A stretch of 64,000 bases of DNA from Hydractinia symbiolongicarpus (GCF_029227915.1 NC_079875.1:29324001-29388000); one strand, 5' to 3'; positions 44,408 to 55,787 are shown, counted from the stretch's first letter. Program-made: numbers and translations. Notes: a model not told the origin generated them from the sequence alone.

Positions 44408-46285
44408 ATGGAAAAAGACCAAGCAAAGATTGATTCAAGCGATTTTAAAATAGGTGAATTCACTGTTTTTTTATTTCATTTTTATTTCTGTTTATCGTGA
44501 AAAAAAATCAATTTTGATATACTCGTGTTGTAGAATATGATGGAAAAGGACTATTTTCAAGTGACGAAGAAGATGATTCGTTCTTTAAATCTGATGCGAT
44601 GTAAAGAAATATATTTTTTATTTTTGTATTTATACATTATTAAATTTCTTCTACAGTAGTTATAGTGCGCATTTTATTTATTTATTATAGAGATGAAATT
44701 TTAAAAATACAAAAAAATCATGCGCAATCTCGAAAAAGGAAACTTGGTAAATCTATAAAATAAATTAATTATTCATGACGTGTATGTTATACCGTCGTAA
44801 GACATTTCTCCTAAGCAATGAAACTTTACTTCTTTAGAAAGTTGGACAGAATGTGTAGACTCCTTACGAGAAGCTAAAGAAATAATTCAGCAACATGAAA
44901 TAGAAACCGGAACATCGTATTCTAACTACTTTAAGGATGTAGCTTTCGGTGAAGACAGTAAGTTTTGACTAAATATTTAATAGAATATAGCTACATAAAA
45001 TGTGATTTAAATTAAATTTTAATTTAAGTGTGGAAATAAGTTATCCAAATAAATTTTTAGAAATTGAATTAAAAGGAAAGTGTATTTTGTTTGAAGACAA
45101 AAAATCTGCCATCTCTCAAATAATGTTCGAAGGGGTACCGTTTATAGTTGTTGGAACAAAAAGCCTTGATTGCGCCCATGGTACTGATAGGAATGCTTCT
45201 CACAAGAAAAAAAGAAAAGAAAATAAGTTACAGGTCAGCTTTTATAACTTGTTTCTTGGACACACAATTTGTAAAATATTTATTTCCAGAATATTTATTT
45301 AAAAAAATTCTCTCTGTTGGTATCACGATGACAGAAATCGAATTAACAAGTACACTATTCTTATTTATAGAATAAGAATGATCATTCAATCGGAGCCTCG
45401 CGCTTCTTAGCACAAGTATCCAAAAAAATGGATTGTCCAGCGAAAATTATCCTTCGAGATATTATTTCCTTTCCAGATTACAAGGTGAAATAATATTTTT
45501 CCATTCAAAATTACCCGTAAATGCTATAGGATAACACCGTTCTAATATTATTTTATTGTTTATTTAGATAGACAAGTTAACTGAATGGAAGAAGAAAAAC
45601 TGCGCCAAAAAGTTGAAAAATGACTGGGCAGCTAATAAATCCCAAGTGAAGACCAACAGAAAAATTTGGATAAAAATATTAGATTGTCACGCAGACCATT
45701 TGCAAGGAGAGGTATTGTCAATATAATATAGTGTAACGTATAAAATACACCAAGGACGCTATTGCAATAATATTAAACTTGAAATCGTTTTAGCGCGGTG
45801 GTATCAGTCAACAAGTCGATTCAAGAATAACAACGAAAATTCACGCACTCGTTGGTCAAGGAGTAAGGCAAGTAAAAGAGATGGAAAGACACATAAAGAT
45901 ATATGTTCAAAATGAGTTGTTTTGTGATAAAATGCTTCCTTCACCAACAAACAGAAGATTTTTTCCCACACGACGTGACATCACAAACCACATGTACATA
46001 AGCACAACAAAGTTACGTTTATCAAAAATCGATCAAGAAAACTTAGCATTGAAAATAGAACAATGGAAAAAGCAAGCACCTACCGACAACTTCTTTTTTA
46101 GAGGTTATGGTGAAATACTTGAAAACACACAGCAAAATCATAACAAAGACAATAAAGAAGAAGTAAAAGCATCCAATTTATCAACAACATCTAGCAGACT
46201 ATTATTCGTCCATCAAACCTCGAATCAAAGAAGACTCTACGAAATGTACGGAGATCGTGTCGCCTCAATCTCCACCTGTCATTAA
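44408..46285 (+). CDS. CaRF-like DNA-binding protein, multi-exon, truncated
   Basis: Exons by splice borders: 44408-44453 (MEKDQAKIDSSDFKI), ~44535-44602 (acidic, EYDGKGLFSSDEEDDSFFKS), ~44692-44744, ~44840-44959, ~45030-45234, ~45376-45483, ~45570-45710, ~45794-46285. Phases agree except between the exons at ~44959 and ~45030, where one nucleotide does not fit. The core reads SKKMDCPAKIILRDIISFPD (Cys then FPxY), a His-containing strand (LDCHADHLQ), then RRFFPTRRDITNHMYISTTK and LSKIDQENLALKIEQWKKQ. This pattern belongs to calcium-responsive transcription factor (CaRF)-like domains. It ends LLFVHQTSNQRRLYEMYGDR and a stop, where related transposase-bearing proteins would begin their catalytic core. 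Confidence 0.6.
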
Positions 46286-47096
46286 TTTGATCTCACCCGA
46301 GAAAACAGGAAAAACAGACGTTGTCTCGGGCCAGTTACCGAGTAAAAAACAATTGTTGACTTCGCGTGAAATGGACAAAATTATCAACAACCATATGCTA
46401 ACCGATGAATCGATCGAAACTGCGCAGCGTTTGCTTCAAAAACAGTTTCCCGAAATTGGTGGACTTCAGGACACAGTGGTTGGACCTACTGGCGAATTTA
46501 AATCAGTGAAGCCTGACCAAAGATTTATCCAAATTTTGCATACTGGTCAGCTTCACTGGATTTGTACTACTAACATGGACAAGCAGAAATCAAACAACGA
46601 AAATGTCCTGTTATACGACAGTTTAAATAATGGCACAGTGAATAACCATTCTTTGAAACAAATTACTGACTTCTGTTTCCACCACGATTCTCAGCTGTAT
46701 GTTAACATCCTTCCAATGCAACAGCAACGGAATGGTGTTGACTGCGGCTTATTTGCCATCGCTTGTGCAACCTCGCTGGCATTTGGAGAAAATCCGGAAG
46801 AGGTAACATACGACGATGCACTCCTGAGAAAGCACTTTTTGGAGTGCATTAACGTGCAATCAATGTCACCCTTTCCAAAATCATCAAAACGAATATTGCG
46901 TTGCAAACTTAAATGTTTGGTTTTGGAACTTTATTGCGTGTGTCGTGGTATTTTTGGAAATGAAAGGATGGCGCAGTGTGACAAGTGCGAAAAATGGTTT
47001 CACGAAATGTGTGAAAACATACCAAACAGCGTTTTTAAGAAATCCAACCAAAATTGGTATTGCAAAAAGTGTAAAAGTGTTAAGTCTTTGTTGTAA
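46257..47096 (+). CDS. Ulp1-type cysteine protease with C-terminal PHD finger
   Basis: An open frame of 279 codons with no internal breaks. It overlaps the end of the CaRF frame in the +1 frame (upstream text in this frame reads STKCTEIVSPQSPPVINL). Protease C48 features, numbered from 46257: His100 in GQLHWICT, Asp121 in LLYDSLNN, Gln in PMQQQRNG (155-157), Cys163 in GVDCGLFA. So His, Asp, Gln and Cys are all kept. A canonical PHD finger follows: Cys227, 229, 241, 244, His249, Cys252, 269, 272 (YCVCRGIF ... CDKCEKWFHEMC ... WYCKKC). Ulp1 proteases cleave SUMO/ubiquitin-like tags; PHD fingers read histone tails. Whether it is made as a separate protein or as a fusion with the CaRF part is open. 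Confidence 0.82.
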   Translation: MSPQSPPVINLISPEKTGKTDVVSGQLPSKKQLLTSREMDKIINNHMLTDESIETAQRLLQKQFPEIGGLQDTVVGPTGEFKSVKPDQRFIQILHTGQLHWICTTNMDKQKSNNENVLLYDSLNNGTVNNHSLKQITDFCFHHDSQLYVNILPMQQQRNGVDCGLFAIACATSLAFGENPEEVTYDDALLRKHFLECINVQSMSPFPKSSKRILRCKLKCLVLELYCVCRGIFGNERMAQCDKCEKWFHEMCENIPNSVFKKSNQNWYCKKCKSVKSLL

Positions 47097-47338
47097 CTTT
47101 ATCTTATCTCTTAAGAAAAAAAAGAAAAAAAAAAGAAAGTGTTTTATTCCATTCCCGCGTGGGTGTTCAAGCCGTAGGGCCATAGTCTGTTAGATATTCG
47201 GAACAACTCGCGCAAACTCGTCCAAAATATTGTTTTTTATGAACCTCCGACCTGGCACTTGTTATTAGAGTTTTATACGGTCTAACTAAGCTACAATGAC
47301 TCGCCTAAATAGGTGGTATGCCCTAATTAGCCTACCAT

Positions 47339-47364
47339 CGCCTAATTAAGTGTTTACCCTGACT
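47339..47364 (-). repeat. Right terminal inverted repeat
   Basis: Reverse complement begins AGTCAGGGTAAACACTTAAT and matches the left end at 25 of 26 positions. Confidence 0.85.
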
Positions 47365-48004
47365 ATTTATCGCCATGTCTCATGGCATCATTGTTTGATT
47401 ATGTTCTATTGATAATTTATAGATTTTTCCTTTGTATCTTTTAGATCCAATCATTCTAAAAATTACGATAAAAGTTAACTAAAAAGTAATAACAGAACGA
47501 CTTTTGTCCAGGTGTCTTGGGGACCACTAATAATTATGTTCCTTATCAGTGATATTGATAAAAAATATGAAACACAGCAACTTCAAACGTTTTGATGATA
47601 AATAGTAAAGTCGGGCTGTCGCAGATGTCTCTAAACCATAAGGACGCCGTAACAGATTCTATGGATGGGCTAAATACTCCAACATGAAAAGACAAGAAGT
47701 TCATGCAATTGCAATTAATGTAAACCCGCTTTGAGACTAATAGTATTGTTAGCGCTTTTGTTAGCTTCGTAAAATTGTTGACAATAGACATAATCGTGTA
47801 GCAAAACGGTTGCTAAAATATTGCGCCAGTAATGTCTTGTTATTTCTTTTCGATATAGAATTAAAGAGGCCAATATTATTAACTCGTCTGTCCTTCGTTG
47901 CCCCTTTCACTATTGCATCAGACTGGTCGGGCTGGCTTAAGGATCTTGTAAATTTGACAGTTTTCTCATGGGAGCATCTTGATCCACAAGAAGGTTTAGT
48001 TTTT
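47365..48004. other. Non-coding stretch
   Basis: No domain-bearing frame or element end was recognised. Confidence 0.4.
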
Positions 48005-48480
48005 CATAAAAAATGTTAAAAGATACATTTGGGTCTTTTTCTTCTAGTTTAAATTCCTTATCCCAATCATAGGATAAAATATCTAATATAAAATGTTCAC
48101 AGTCGAAGGAGTTCCAGTCTCGATTGAGTATAGATCTCTAGAGGGTGTAACCTCTACAATTCAAAAACAAAAGAGTCAGTAGACTAGTTCCATCATTACA
48201 GCTTGCTGTTTTGTTATATCACAATCAATTCTTTAGTTTCACTCTTTTCATGGAGAAAGGAATTCAAAATTAAGAATTGTAGCAGTTGATCAGAAATACC
48301 TATAGTTAGATATCCTGAAGAGGCTTCACAATAGGATGGAGATATGAAGATGTTATCTATTAATGTTTCAGATGTTACGGTCACTCTGGTGGAAAGAGAG
48401 ATACTAGGGAGGAGTAAATGAGTACCCATAAGGTTCAGAGATTGATGAGCAACTTGTGAACGAAGGGAGGTGGGGGACAC
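48005..48480 (-). pseudogene. CR1/L2-like LINE endonuclease fragment, interrupted
   Basis: The minus strand reads LMGTHLLLPSISLSTRVTVT then SETLIDNIFISP and LTIGISDQLLQFLILNSFLH, matching the end of the apurinic-type (EEP) endonuclease of CR1/L2/RTE LINEs (N-x-LxPxIxxPTRxT, TLIDNIF, ISDHxxQ). The canonical ISDH His is Gln here. The endonuclease-RT linker (DWNSFDCEHFILDILSYDWD) resumes at ~48125 after the 105-bp repeat. Confidence 0.65.
48122..48226 (-). repeat. ~105-bp dispersed repeat, copy 2, inside a LINE fragment
   Basis: Inverse orientation to 40237-40342. It separates two parts of the LINE endonuclease region. Confidence 0.75.
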
Positions 48481-48559
48481 TTTTATTATTATACATCAGG
48501 ATGATTTAATTGTGTTAAAAAAGAAAGATTAAAATATTTTATCAGGTATGTAAAAATTA

Positions 48560-48830
48560 TAGAAATTATTATTTAAAGTTATGACGCCTGTCAACTGCAA
48601 CCTTGAATTGAAGGAGACTATCTAATTTTCTGATATCATCTGGCAAACTATTCCAAAGCTTTAGAGATGAATATAACAATGTTCTATTAAAAATTGCTGC
48701 ACCACTTCGATGAGAAACTAACATATTATTTGTGGATGATCTGGTGTTGTGACAGTGGCTGCTTTTAATTAATAGAAATGGATGGAAATACATGAGTTGA
48801 AAAAGAAAGTTTCATCACTCATGACAAATT
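48560..48830 (-). pseudogene. LINE reverse transcriptase C-terminal fragment
   Basis: The minus strand reads SSHCHNTRSSTNNMLVSHRS then GAAIFNRTLLYSSLKLWNSL and PDDIRKLDSLLQFKVAV, the typical end of CR1/L2/Jockey-like proteins (H-x-TR, LWNxLP, FK). It lies 5' of the endonuclease fragment on the same strand, so the two are not one collinear copy. Confidence 0.7.
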
Positions 48831-49199
48831 TGTTAAATTTGTGGACTGCTGCGATTCGGTGTGCAGTTGACATATCTCTCTAGTTTTCGCCAATCCTCCA
48901 GTCACCTGTAAAAAAAACGCAATATAATTATGCACCAAAACCGTCTACAGGTCCTACAACCATTTAATTAAATGTTCTGACAAGGAACGTTACAATAATT
49001 GATCGTTGTGTCCTATATTAACCATGAAATTTTTACGTTTCATCCTAGCTTTAAGTTTTTTCGATTCCATTAAATTCTAAACCACCTAATTATACAGAAT
49101 TGACACACCTTTCCTAAAGAGATCAAGTTTAACTTTTCATCTTATTTATTCACCTCGTCTTGGATCAATTTGATGATCTCTTTCAAAGTTACTTGCCAA

Positions 49200-49640
49200 T
49201 TCCTTTGCTTCTCTTGACCATAGAATTAATTGATTTGATGTTATTTTCTGTGAATGTGTTGGTTGATTACCTAAACCACACGCTGTCCTGGTGGAAGCCA
49301 GCATAGATGTCCATTTATGTTTTTTTATACTGATTCATGTATTCAATAAACTCCACGTCTACGATTTCCTGCATAGTTTTTTAAATGTTTCGTCAAATTC
49401 CTGTTTGTTTAAGCAATCCATCAAACCCTTTATCTTTGTCCAACCCACTTTCTTTCCAAATATTTCATCAATATAAGGCGTACTGTCGATACCCAGGTTA
49501 AAAACTTTTTCAGCACGTTGTCCCTCATTTGGATGTTTGATAACAAGTGCTTTGCGGAATTGAACGTAACATTGCAATGAATATATCGTATAAATTTTTC
49601 TTATCGTCTGTTCCAAATGCTATCAAGTTTTTAATCTTGG
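49200..49640 (-). pseudogene. MULE-like transposase fragment
   Basis: The minus strand reads YVQFRKALVIKHPNEGQRAE then KVGWTKIKGLMDCLNKQEFD and ETFKKLCRK. Around 49255-49210, in another frame, it reads FTENNIKSINSMVKR, like the F-T-x-N-x-x-E-x-x-N-x-x-x-K box after the third catalytic residue of MULE/FAR1-type transposases. Stops interrupt it near 49360 and 49290. Weak but coherent. Confidence 0.4.
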
Positions 49641-50169
49641 TACGATTCTTATCATATTTGATTTAGCTCTTATAAATGCCTCTGCAGCTTTAGCTTCGTT
49701 ATTTCTACCCAATGTGAGTACTGAAACATTAGTTCTTTCTTTTGCCTAAACAAATCCCAAAATTAATGGGGTAACACAACATTTTCTTCTTTCTCTCTGC
49801 ATTTATAAAGAAGTTTGCACTTTTTGGTATACATTGTGAAATTTTAAAGCAGTAATACAACTTTTTGTTGTGCCTACCAAGAATTAGACGAGGACTTGTT
49901 CCTGCTACTTTTCTCTAACTTTGTTAGCTGGCTATCATTGAATGATAACGATGAGTTAAATTCTTCCAATAATACACTATTACTGGCTGCAGGCAACCTG
50001 AAAAGGACCTGCTGTGCTAATTACATCCAGGGGAAACGGAACATCCATATCAATGGGAGGCAAAAAACAAGTATTAATTACTGCATTGGATTGGGTAATG
50101 TCCTTCTAATTTTCTCCATGAAGTTTTCTTTTCTTTTTTTAGTTACAATGCGCTGTCTCATGTCTTAAG
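49641..50169. other. Non-coding stretch
   Basis: A plus-strand open frame at 49896-50168 has no domain character and is probably chance. Confidence 0.4.
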
Positions 50170-50948
50170 TCAAAAAAAAATTTTGTCACTGTAGTTAATC
50201 GTTCTTTGCTTTTGTTGCTTTTTCTGATTGTGCTCAACAGTATTCATGTGACATACTTTCATTGGTTTTATTTGCTTAGAAACACTATTCCAGTAGCACA
50301 GGCTTTCAGTACATGTGGGATCTGACAAACCCTTAGCATTCGCAAATTCCATTTTATACAAAGTATCCACAACATGATTGCAACAACTACTATAGCCTGC
50401 TGTACATGTGCAAAATGACGACAAAATGTCACTATTGTCATCAAATAAAATCCATAGTTTATGTTTATTCTCGTTAATACGTTGAGATAGGGTAACAGCA
50501 CATTCAACTACTTTTCTCGAACTTATGTCACCAATGTAAACTTTATCAACCGAGCCAGATTTACAAAAAGAGTAAGCTTTTCCAACTTTATAATGTCCGA
50601 TATATTCTGTTTCGAAAGCTTTGATTGGAAGAATATACGAAAAAATCTGACCAATATTAACTTTCGGAAAGTTGATTACATCATCATTATAAAAGGACTG
50701 CTCATAAGTAAATGGATCTTCCAGCTCTTGCTTATGAAGTAGATCGTTATAGTCTTTATTAGTTTCCTAGCAAGCTGCTTGGCAGTGGTTTTTATTTTAA
50801 CTTTCTGTTCATGAGCAACTAGGATTCTTGCAGGCAACGTTCTATGGGATCCAGATGTTGGTAGTCCACGTTGGAAAAGGAAAAATTGAAGTTCAGCTTT
50901 AGATAGCTCTAAAAAATTCTCCAAACATTCAATATCTTCAGACGTAGC
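50170..50948 (-). pseudogene. SAP and SWIM zinc-finger protein fragment
   Basis: ATG at 50948 (MATSEDIECLENFLELSKAE) opens a SAP-like helix-extended-helix (LSKAELQFFLFQRGLPTSGS). The frame is lost near 50770 and continues as KDYNDLLHKQELEDPFTYEQ to a SWIM-type zinc motif: FCTCTAGYSSCCNHVVDTLY (C-x-C then C-x-H), followed by TCTESLCYWN. SAP binds DNA; SWIM fingers bind DNA or protein. In many invertebrate genomes this architecture continues into a YqaJ-type nuclease, which is not found here. Truncated, with one frameshift. Confidence 0.65.
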
Positions 50949-51109
50949 CATCACCTTTGCTTCATATAACTATATACTTTTAATAATCTTTTTTTTTTCT
51001 TTTTTTTTTTAATATTAACATTTAACTTGTCTTGTATTCACAGGAAAACCTCACATTAATAACAAACGCCACCACAAACTTTTTATCGCTATCCACTCTG
51101 TTGTTTTTG

Positions 51110-51440
51110 TTTGCACTGACTACTCAGAGTCCTTTGCGCAACCCTGAAAGGGTCTATTGTTAAGTTTGATTGTGAGAACCATGAATCCGTTCTCAAAGAC
51201 TTCGACGTCATGAAGGTCTTTTCTGCATCGCCAACGGTGTCCATCTGAAGTTTTACTAGATTTACATATTTTCGTTAGGCTGTAATATTTAGGACAATAT
51301 TGTATTCCACTTATAACACTATTTTCTAAACACCATTGGAAAGTTGTTTCCTTCGAAGATAAAACGTTGGTTATTAAATGCTGATACGTTATTATTGGAA
51401 AGGTTTGCGAACTTTGCAATTATTGAACCAAGTTTGTTAC
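51110..51440 (-). pseudogene. Merlin/IS1595-like transposase N-terminal fragment
   Basis: The minus strand reads FQWCLENSVISGIQYCPKYY then SKTSDGHRWRCRK. In a shifted frame from ~51185 it reads SLRTDSWFSQSNLTIDPF. This matches the zinc-ribbon start (C-x2-C, DGxxWRC, SxRxxSxFxxSxL) of ISXO2/IS1595/Merlin transposases. The second Cys of the first pair is Tyr. No catalytic DDE region is present. Confidence 0.5.
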
Positions 51441-53871
51441 TCATGTTGAAGATATTTACATCAAATATGAAAAATCACCTTCACCATGTTAGCATGTCCC
51501 GATTGCGTCCCCATAACATCAGCCTCCAAAGCTGCGGTAGAACAGGATTTGTTGACAAATTTAACAACAACCTAAAAGAATAAAACAACTGTGTAAATTG
51601 GATTGGATGAACGAGGCGAGAACATAGGTCCAACATTTACCCAATTTTTTTGCCCCTCAATATCAAAAAGTCAAAAATCCAGGTGAATAAAAGCTGTTCG
51701 GCAACATTCAAGAATAGCTCATAACACGACCAAATATGTTACATTGATATAGTTCCAAAGAAATGGTGAGTTAAATTATTAAAATTTATGGTTATCCTTA
51801 CACAACTGTTAAGGTTTGTCAATAGACAAGTATTATCATTACAGCTAGCTGTTTTGTTAACTCATCATTGAATCGATTTATAATACTGATCTTTATTATA
51901 ACTGACGTCCCACGTAACCGCATCTACCATTTTCAATCGTGGCAAGCGCGATGCTATTTACCAATGGCATTGCAGGATTTACCCAGATTACGTCATATTT
52001 GATGAATCGCCTGGCATTTACAAAAGCGTGAAAAAGTGGTCTATTTTCATACTTTTTCATACTTCAAAACACAGTAATACAAATAATTTTAATACATGCA
52101 GCGGAATCCAGATATTCCAGAATAAAATGCTTCACAATAGCTACCTAACGTTCTTCCTCATTACGTGATTTTATCTAAACAGGATTAAGCAATATCAATT
52201 CGGTCAAGTAATTCTCGAATGTTAGTTTTACAAAACAATAAAAGAAAATGCATCAAGAGTTTATGTTAAGTAATAAAAAGTTAGTTTTATAGGATAATAA
52301 GGTAAAATATATTGTGTGCTTATATTAATGTATGTGGCATCACTGTGTGCACACACACACACAAGGCGTATTAATATATAGATAATACAAAATCAGGCTG
52401 TGTCCTGTGTGGTAACATAAGGCTTACTTACTTTGAGTTTCCTTCGTAATTATGATCTGTGGGTCCATTTGATTTATTCAACAGCAAGCTTTCCTAGGCA
52501 AGATCAACAGCATCAATCTTTGAATGACATTCATTGAATTAACATGTCAGCAGATGTATTGAAAGTATAATACCAAGCTTTTTCTATGCTCCAAATTGGA
52601 GGTGCAACTGTATCAGCACTTAATGGATGGCAAGAAGAGAAATGGCTGTTTGTACTCCAAGTTTATTTCTTTTCCCAGACTTTTCAATTCGCTGTATAAA
52701 CGTTCATTCCCGTTGGTCCCCATACCCACATAAATATTAGGCACGCATCCAATAGCAATTTTCGGTTTGAGAGTTTTCACTTCCCTTTTAAAAATTTGAT
52801 TAAAAAGTATTCCAGCCATTGTAATAAATGTTTTCCTATTTCTTTACGAAACAATGAAGACTGTTATTGACAACAACAATTATCTATACAAATGGAATTA
52901 ACTGAGTCAGCTTGCCATGCTATATTTTCAAATAAGAAGAAAATGATTTCAAATGAGGTTCCTTTAGTCAGGTGGAAATTTTTAACCTTCCCCATTTCAT
53001 TCAGGACACTAAAAACACTATGAAATTATGTCACCGAACGTCCATTCTTTCCATAACCAATATTGGTTGCCCATTTGTGTGATCGCATGACAACGTTCCA
53101 ACTTGTACCCCTTGGTAATGTAGAACAACACACTTTTATTAAGTTACTGCTTGGTGATATTGAATTAAAATGGTTCTAATAAGGAGGAAATTCTAATGCT
53201 TTTAACGGCTTAAGTGTGACGATTGTGCCATGCAGTGGATTCATCTCAACTTAACATCGCTTAGGTTACATACTGTTCTTTAGTAGAAGTTCTTTTTTGC
53301 AACAAAGTAAATCGGGGGAGGAAATTTTCCTAGCGGTTGCAATTTACCCTGACTGATGATTGATTGGTCAACCCACCGTGAAAGTGGAGTTTGCTCACTC
53401 CTTTCTCTTTCTTGAGACCATGTAAGAAGCATAGCAAGGGGGCTTAGCATCCCACTTGTTACCCTAGTCCAGTAGCTGTTTTTGGTGTTTTTGGAAACCG
53501 TATCCAAGGATAACATTACTGCACAGGTTCTGAAGTATATCTACTTTGACATTCTCCTAGACATGGTCATTTAACGATAGGGTTAACGTACAGCTTCAAA
53601 TCACCGCAGACTGCATCGAGGTGAGTGACATGGACACCTTTTTATCCGAAGAAGTCATTGGGATGTTTAATGATTTAAAAGTAGAATTATACATGCATTT
53701 TATAACCTCTAAAAATGGTGTATAGAAAAATGATACAAAAGATGCCACATAAATATTTTAATAGCAATATGCAAAAGATGAAAGCATTATTAAACACCAC
53801 GACATTAATGTTTTAATGATCCTGTAAGGTCCGCGAATGGTTTAAAATTTACAATATATACAGGTTCTTAC
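51441..53871. other. Mostly non-coding stretch
   Basis: Minus-strand frames at 52819-52613 and 53516-53280 (RWVDQSIISQGKLQPLGKFP) have protein-like text but no recognised family. A short CA microsatellite is at ~52349-52364. Confidence 0.4.
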
Positions 53872-54285
53872 CAGCTGCTGCAGCATCACAGCAACGTTTG
53901 CAAAATCAATCTCCTTTTGGTTTAATGTTTAATCTTGTGCATTTGAAATGACACCAAACTTAACACTGTTCACAAATTATGGATCTCGCCTTAACACGCT
54001 TTCTGCAATAATTACAAATCCACACTGGATTTCTTCTTTTCTTCAACAGGAGTGTTTTAATTTTCGTAAAAGCCGATTTCCTGCAAAATTCTTTAATTAG
54101 GTTCACTGTGATAGACTTATCTAACACTGAGGTAATGTCACTTAATGATTTTAGGTCCTGCTCCTCAACAGTTTCATTGCCATTGACAGCTTCAGATGCA
54201 AGTTCTGTTGTTGTGAAGCAAGAAAGAATCTGTATGTGCTTGTCCCTGTCATTCAAATCTCGGAAAGGTGTTAATAGTCCTAAAA
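53872..54285 (-). pseudogene. PHD-finger exon, decayed
   Basis: Acceptor TTTTAG before 54285 and donor CTG|GTAAGA near 53872. Reads LLTPFRDLNDRDKHIQILSC then KEFCRKSAFTKIKTLLLKKR and a finger: WICNYCRKRVKARSIICEQC, a stop, then WCHFKC, a stop at the position before FCKRCC. The C4HC3 spacing is that of a PHD finger. Two in-frame stops (TAA after ICEQC, TGA at the usual Trp) kill it. An upstream exon at ~54360-54420 (NKTNTETTEHHENF) joins in phase 1. Confidence 0.65.
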
Positions 54286-54782
54286 TAAAAAGCAAAAGGC
54301 ACTGTTTGATGTATAAATTTATATATATGTATAGAAGACAAAGAATGTTGTAATGCTAATATAATTACCTGATGAGAAGTTTTCGTGGTGTTCAGTAGTC
54401 TCTGTATTTGTTTTATTTGGAATATATCAGATGTGGCTAAAAGAATGTGTATAGGCTACAGACGTTTTCTATATAATACATTTTTTTAAAAAAAGTTTTG
54501 TGCGTTCTGTAAAGCTTGGTTCTCACTATGAGCTAACGATGAGGTAACCATAGTGCGCATGATGCGAAAGTACCTGCTTAGCTCTTCGCTAAACTCTTCG
54601 TTAGCTCATCGTTAGCCGATTTTTTGAAATCAAAATTTTTTAATATCTTTTTTTCGGCTAACAGTGAGATAAGCTCACTTTCAGCGATCTTCAAAGGAAG
54701 CCGACATAAATCGTGCTCAAAGCGATTTATTTTTTTACAAATAGTAGTATGCTTCGTTGTAAAAGGTCATTTCAAAACTACA

Positions 54783-55787
54783 ATGGCTGACAAAATAAAA
54801 AAACTTTCGTTTGAGGAAGAAGAAAAGTTAGCATTCAGGGTAAAAGATTATCCCTGTCTTTTTGACAAAACGGATAGGGGGTACAAAGAAAAAGACTGTG
54901 TAAAAAATGCGTGGGAAGAAGTGGCTAATTCTCTCGAATTCCTTGAAAATGGTAATTGCAAATTGGCAATGTGTATTATCTGTTTTTTCAAGTCATACCA
55001 GCTTTGAAGTATTCTTGTTAAAAACGCATACTGGAAATTTACGAAAGATTATTGTTTTTACTCCTAGGGAATGCTGCCAAGACCTCCTTTGAGAAACTTC
55101 GAAAAAGGTATAATAAAAAGAAGAATGATTTTAAGAAGTCAAAAAAATCTGGCACATCCACCAAAGAGAGTGAAAAAGCTGAAAAGGCTTTGGAGCTGTA
55201 CAAATATCTTTCCTGGCTACATAACTTCATATACGTCCGTGAGGGTAGAAGCAACATTCATACGGATTATAGTTCTGATGATGAGGGAGATGAAGACACG
55301 GCTCACCGAAAATGAGGACGATAACGACGATGGGGCATCTGAAACCTTCAGTAGGACAAGTTCCTTAACCTCACCAGTGCCACAGCAACAACAGCGCACT
55401 ATAAAAAAAAGAGGTCGACCTGCAAACGGACAAGCGAAAGATGACAAGGACGCTGCAAAACGAAGAAGAACAAACAAAAACGAATACCTCGATGACATGG
55501 AACTCAATTTAATTCGTGATTTGGGTAAATCAATTAAGGCTGATTCCACCGAAAAAGAGATGGATGCAATCGATTTGTGCGTGAAGTTACTGGCGGCTGA
55601 TTTGCGAAAGCTTTCAGAGCGGGAATATATTTTGGTGAAACACGAAATTCAAGGAGTTTTATTTAAATACCAAATGGCACATTTTAGTCCAGTTCACAAT
55701 AGTATTGTTACACCGACTGCATCAAACCAAAATGATGCAATGAGTACACCGGGGAATGGATTTTACACGCGAATGGTGCATAAATAA
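54783..55787 (+). pseudogene. MADF-domain protein of the Harbinger element
   Basis: ATG at 54783 (MADKIKKLSFEEEEKLAFRV), donor after GAAAATG at 54951, acceptor CTCCTAG before 55068, phase 1 joined as ENGNAAKTSFEKLRKRYNKK. The MADF domain spans about residues 12-95 (WEEVANSL, W in KYLSWLHNFI). A frame change around 55300-55315 separates it from the C-terminal part (NEDDNDDGASETFSRTSS, a basic RTIKKRGRPANGQAKDDK AT-hook-like patch, and MELNLIRDLGKSIKADSTEK ending VLFKYQMAHF, the helical tail). In Harbinger elements this partner protein binds the transposase and DNA. Confidence 0.82.

Larger units (their letters stand above)
42725..47364 (+). mobile_element. TIR element with CaRF-like, Ulp1 protease and PHD gene
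   Basis: The two ends match as inverted repeats over 26 bp with one difference (42725-42750 and 47339-47364, starting AGTCAGGGTAAACAC). CCTAATTAGG-type palindromic words are repeated beneath each end. Flanks ATCTATC (42718-42724) and ATTTATC (47365-47371) could be an imperfect target duplication. The interior carries a small exon block (43000-43745) and a multi-exon plus-strand gene (44408-47096) with a CaRF-like region, Ulp1-type protease and PHD finger. A second set of terminal-like sequences inside (43975-44221) suggests nesting or duplication. No DDE transposase core is visible. The text where the CaRF region ends resembles the start of MULE-like transposases, so a MULE relation is inferred, not shown. 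Confidence 0.7.

Noticed and set aside
49896-50168. 90-codon plus-strand frame with a hydrophobic start
   Set aside because: No domain, no splice or conservation clue, AT-rich; likely chance.
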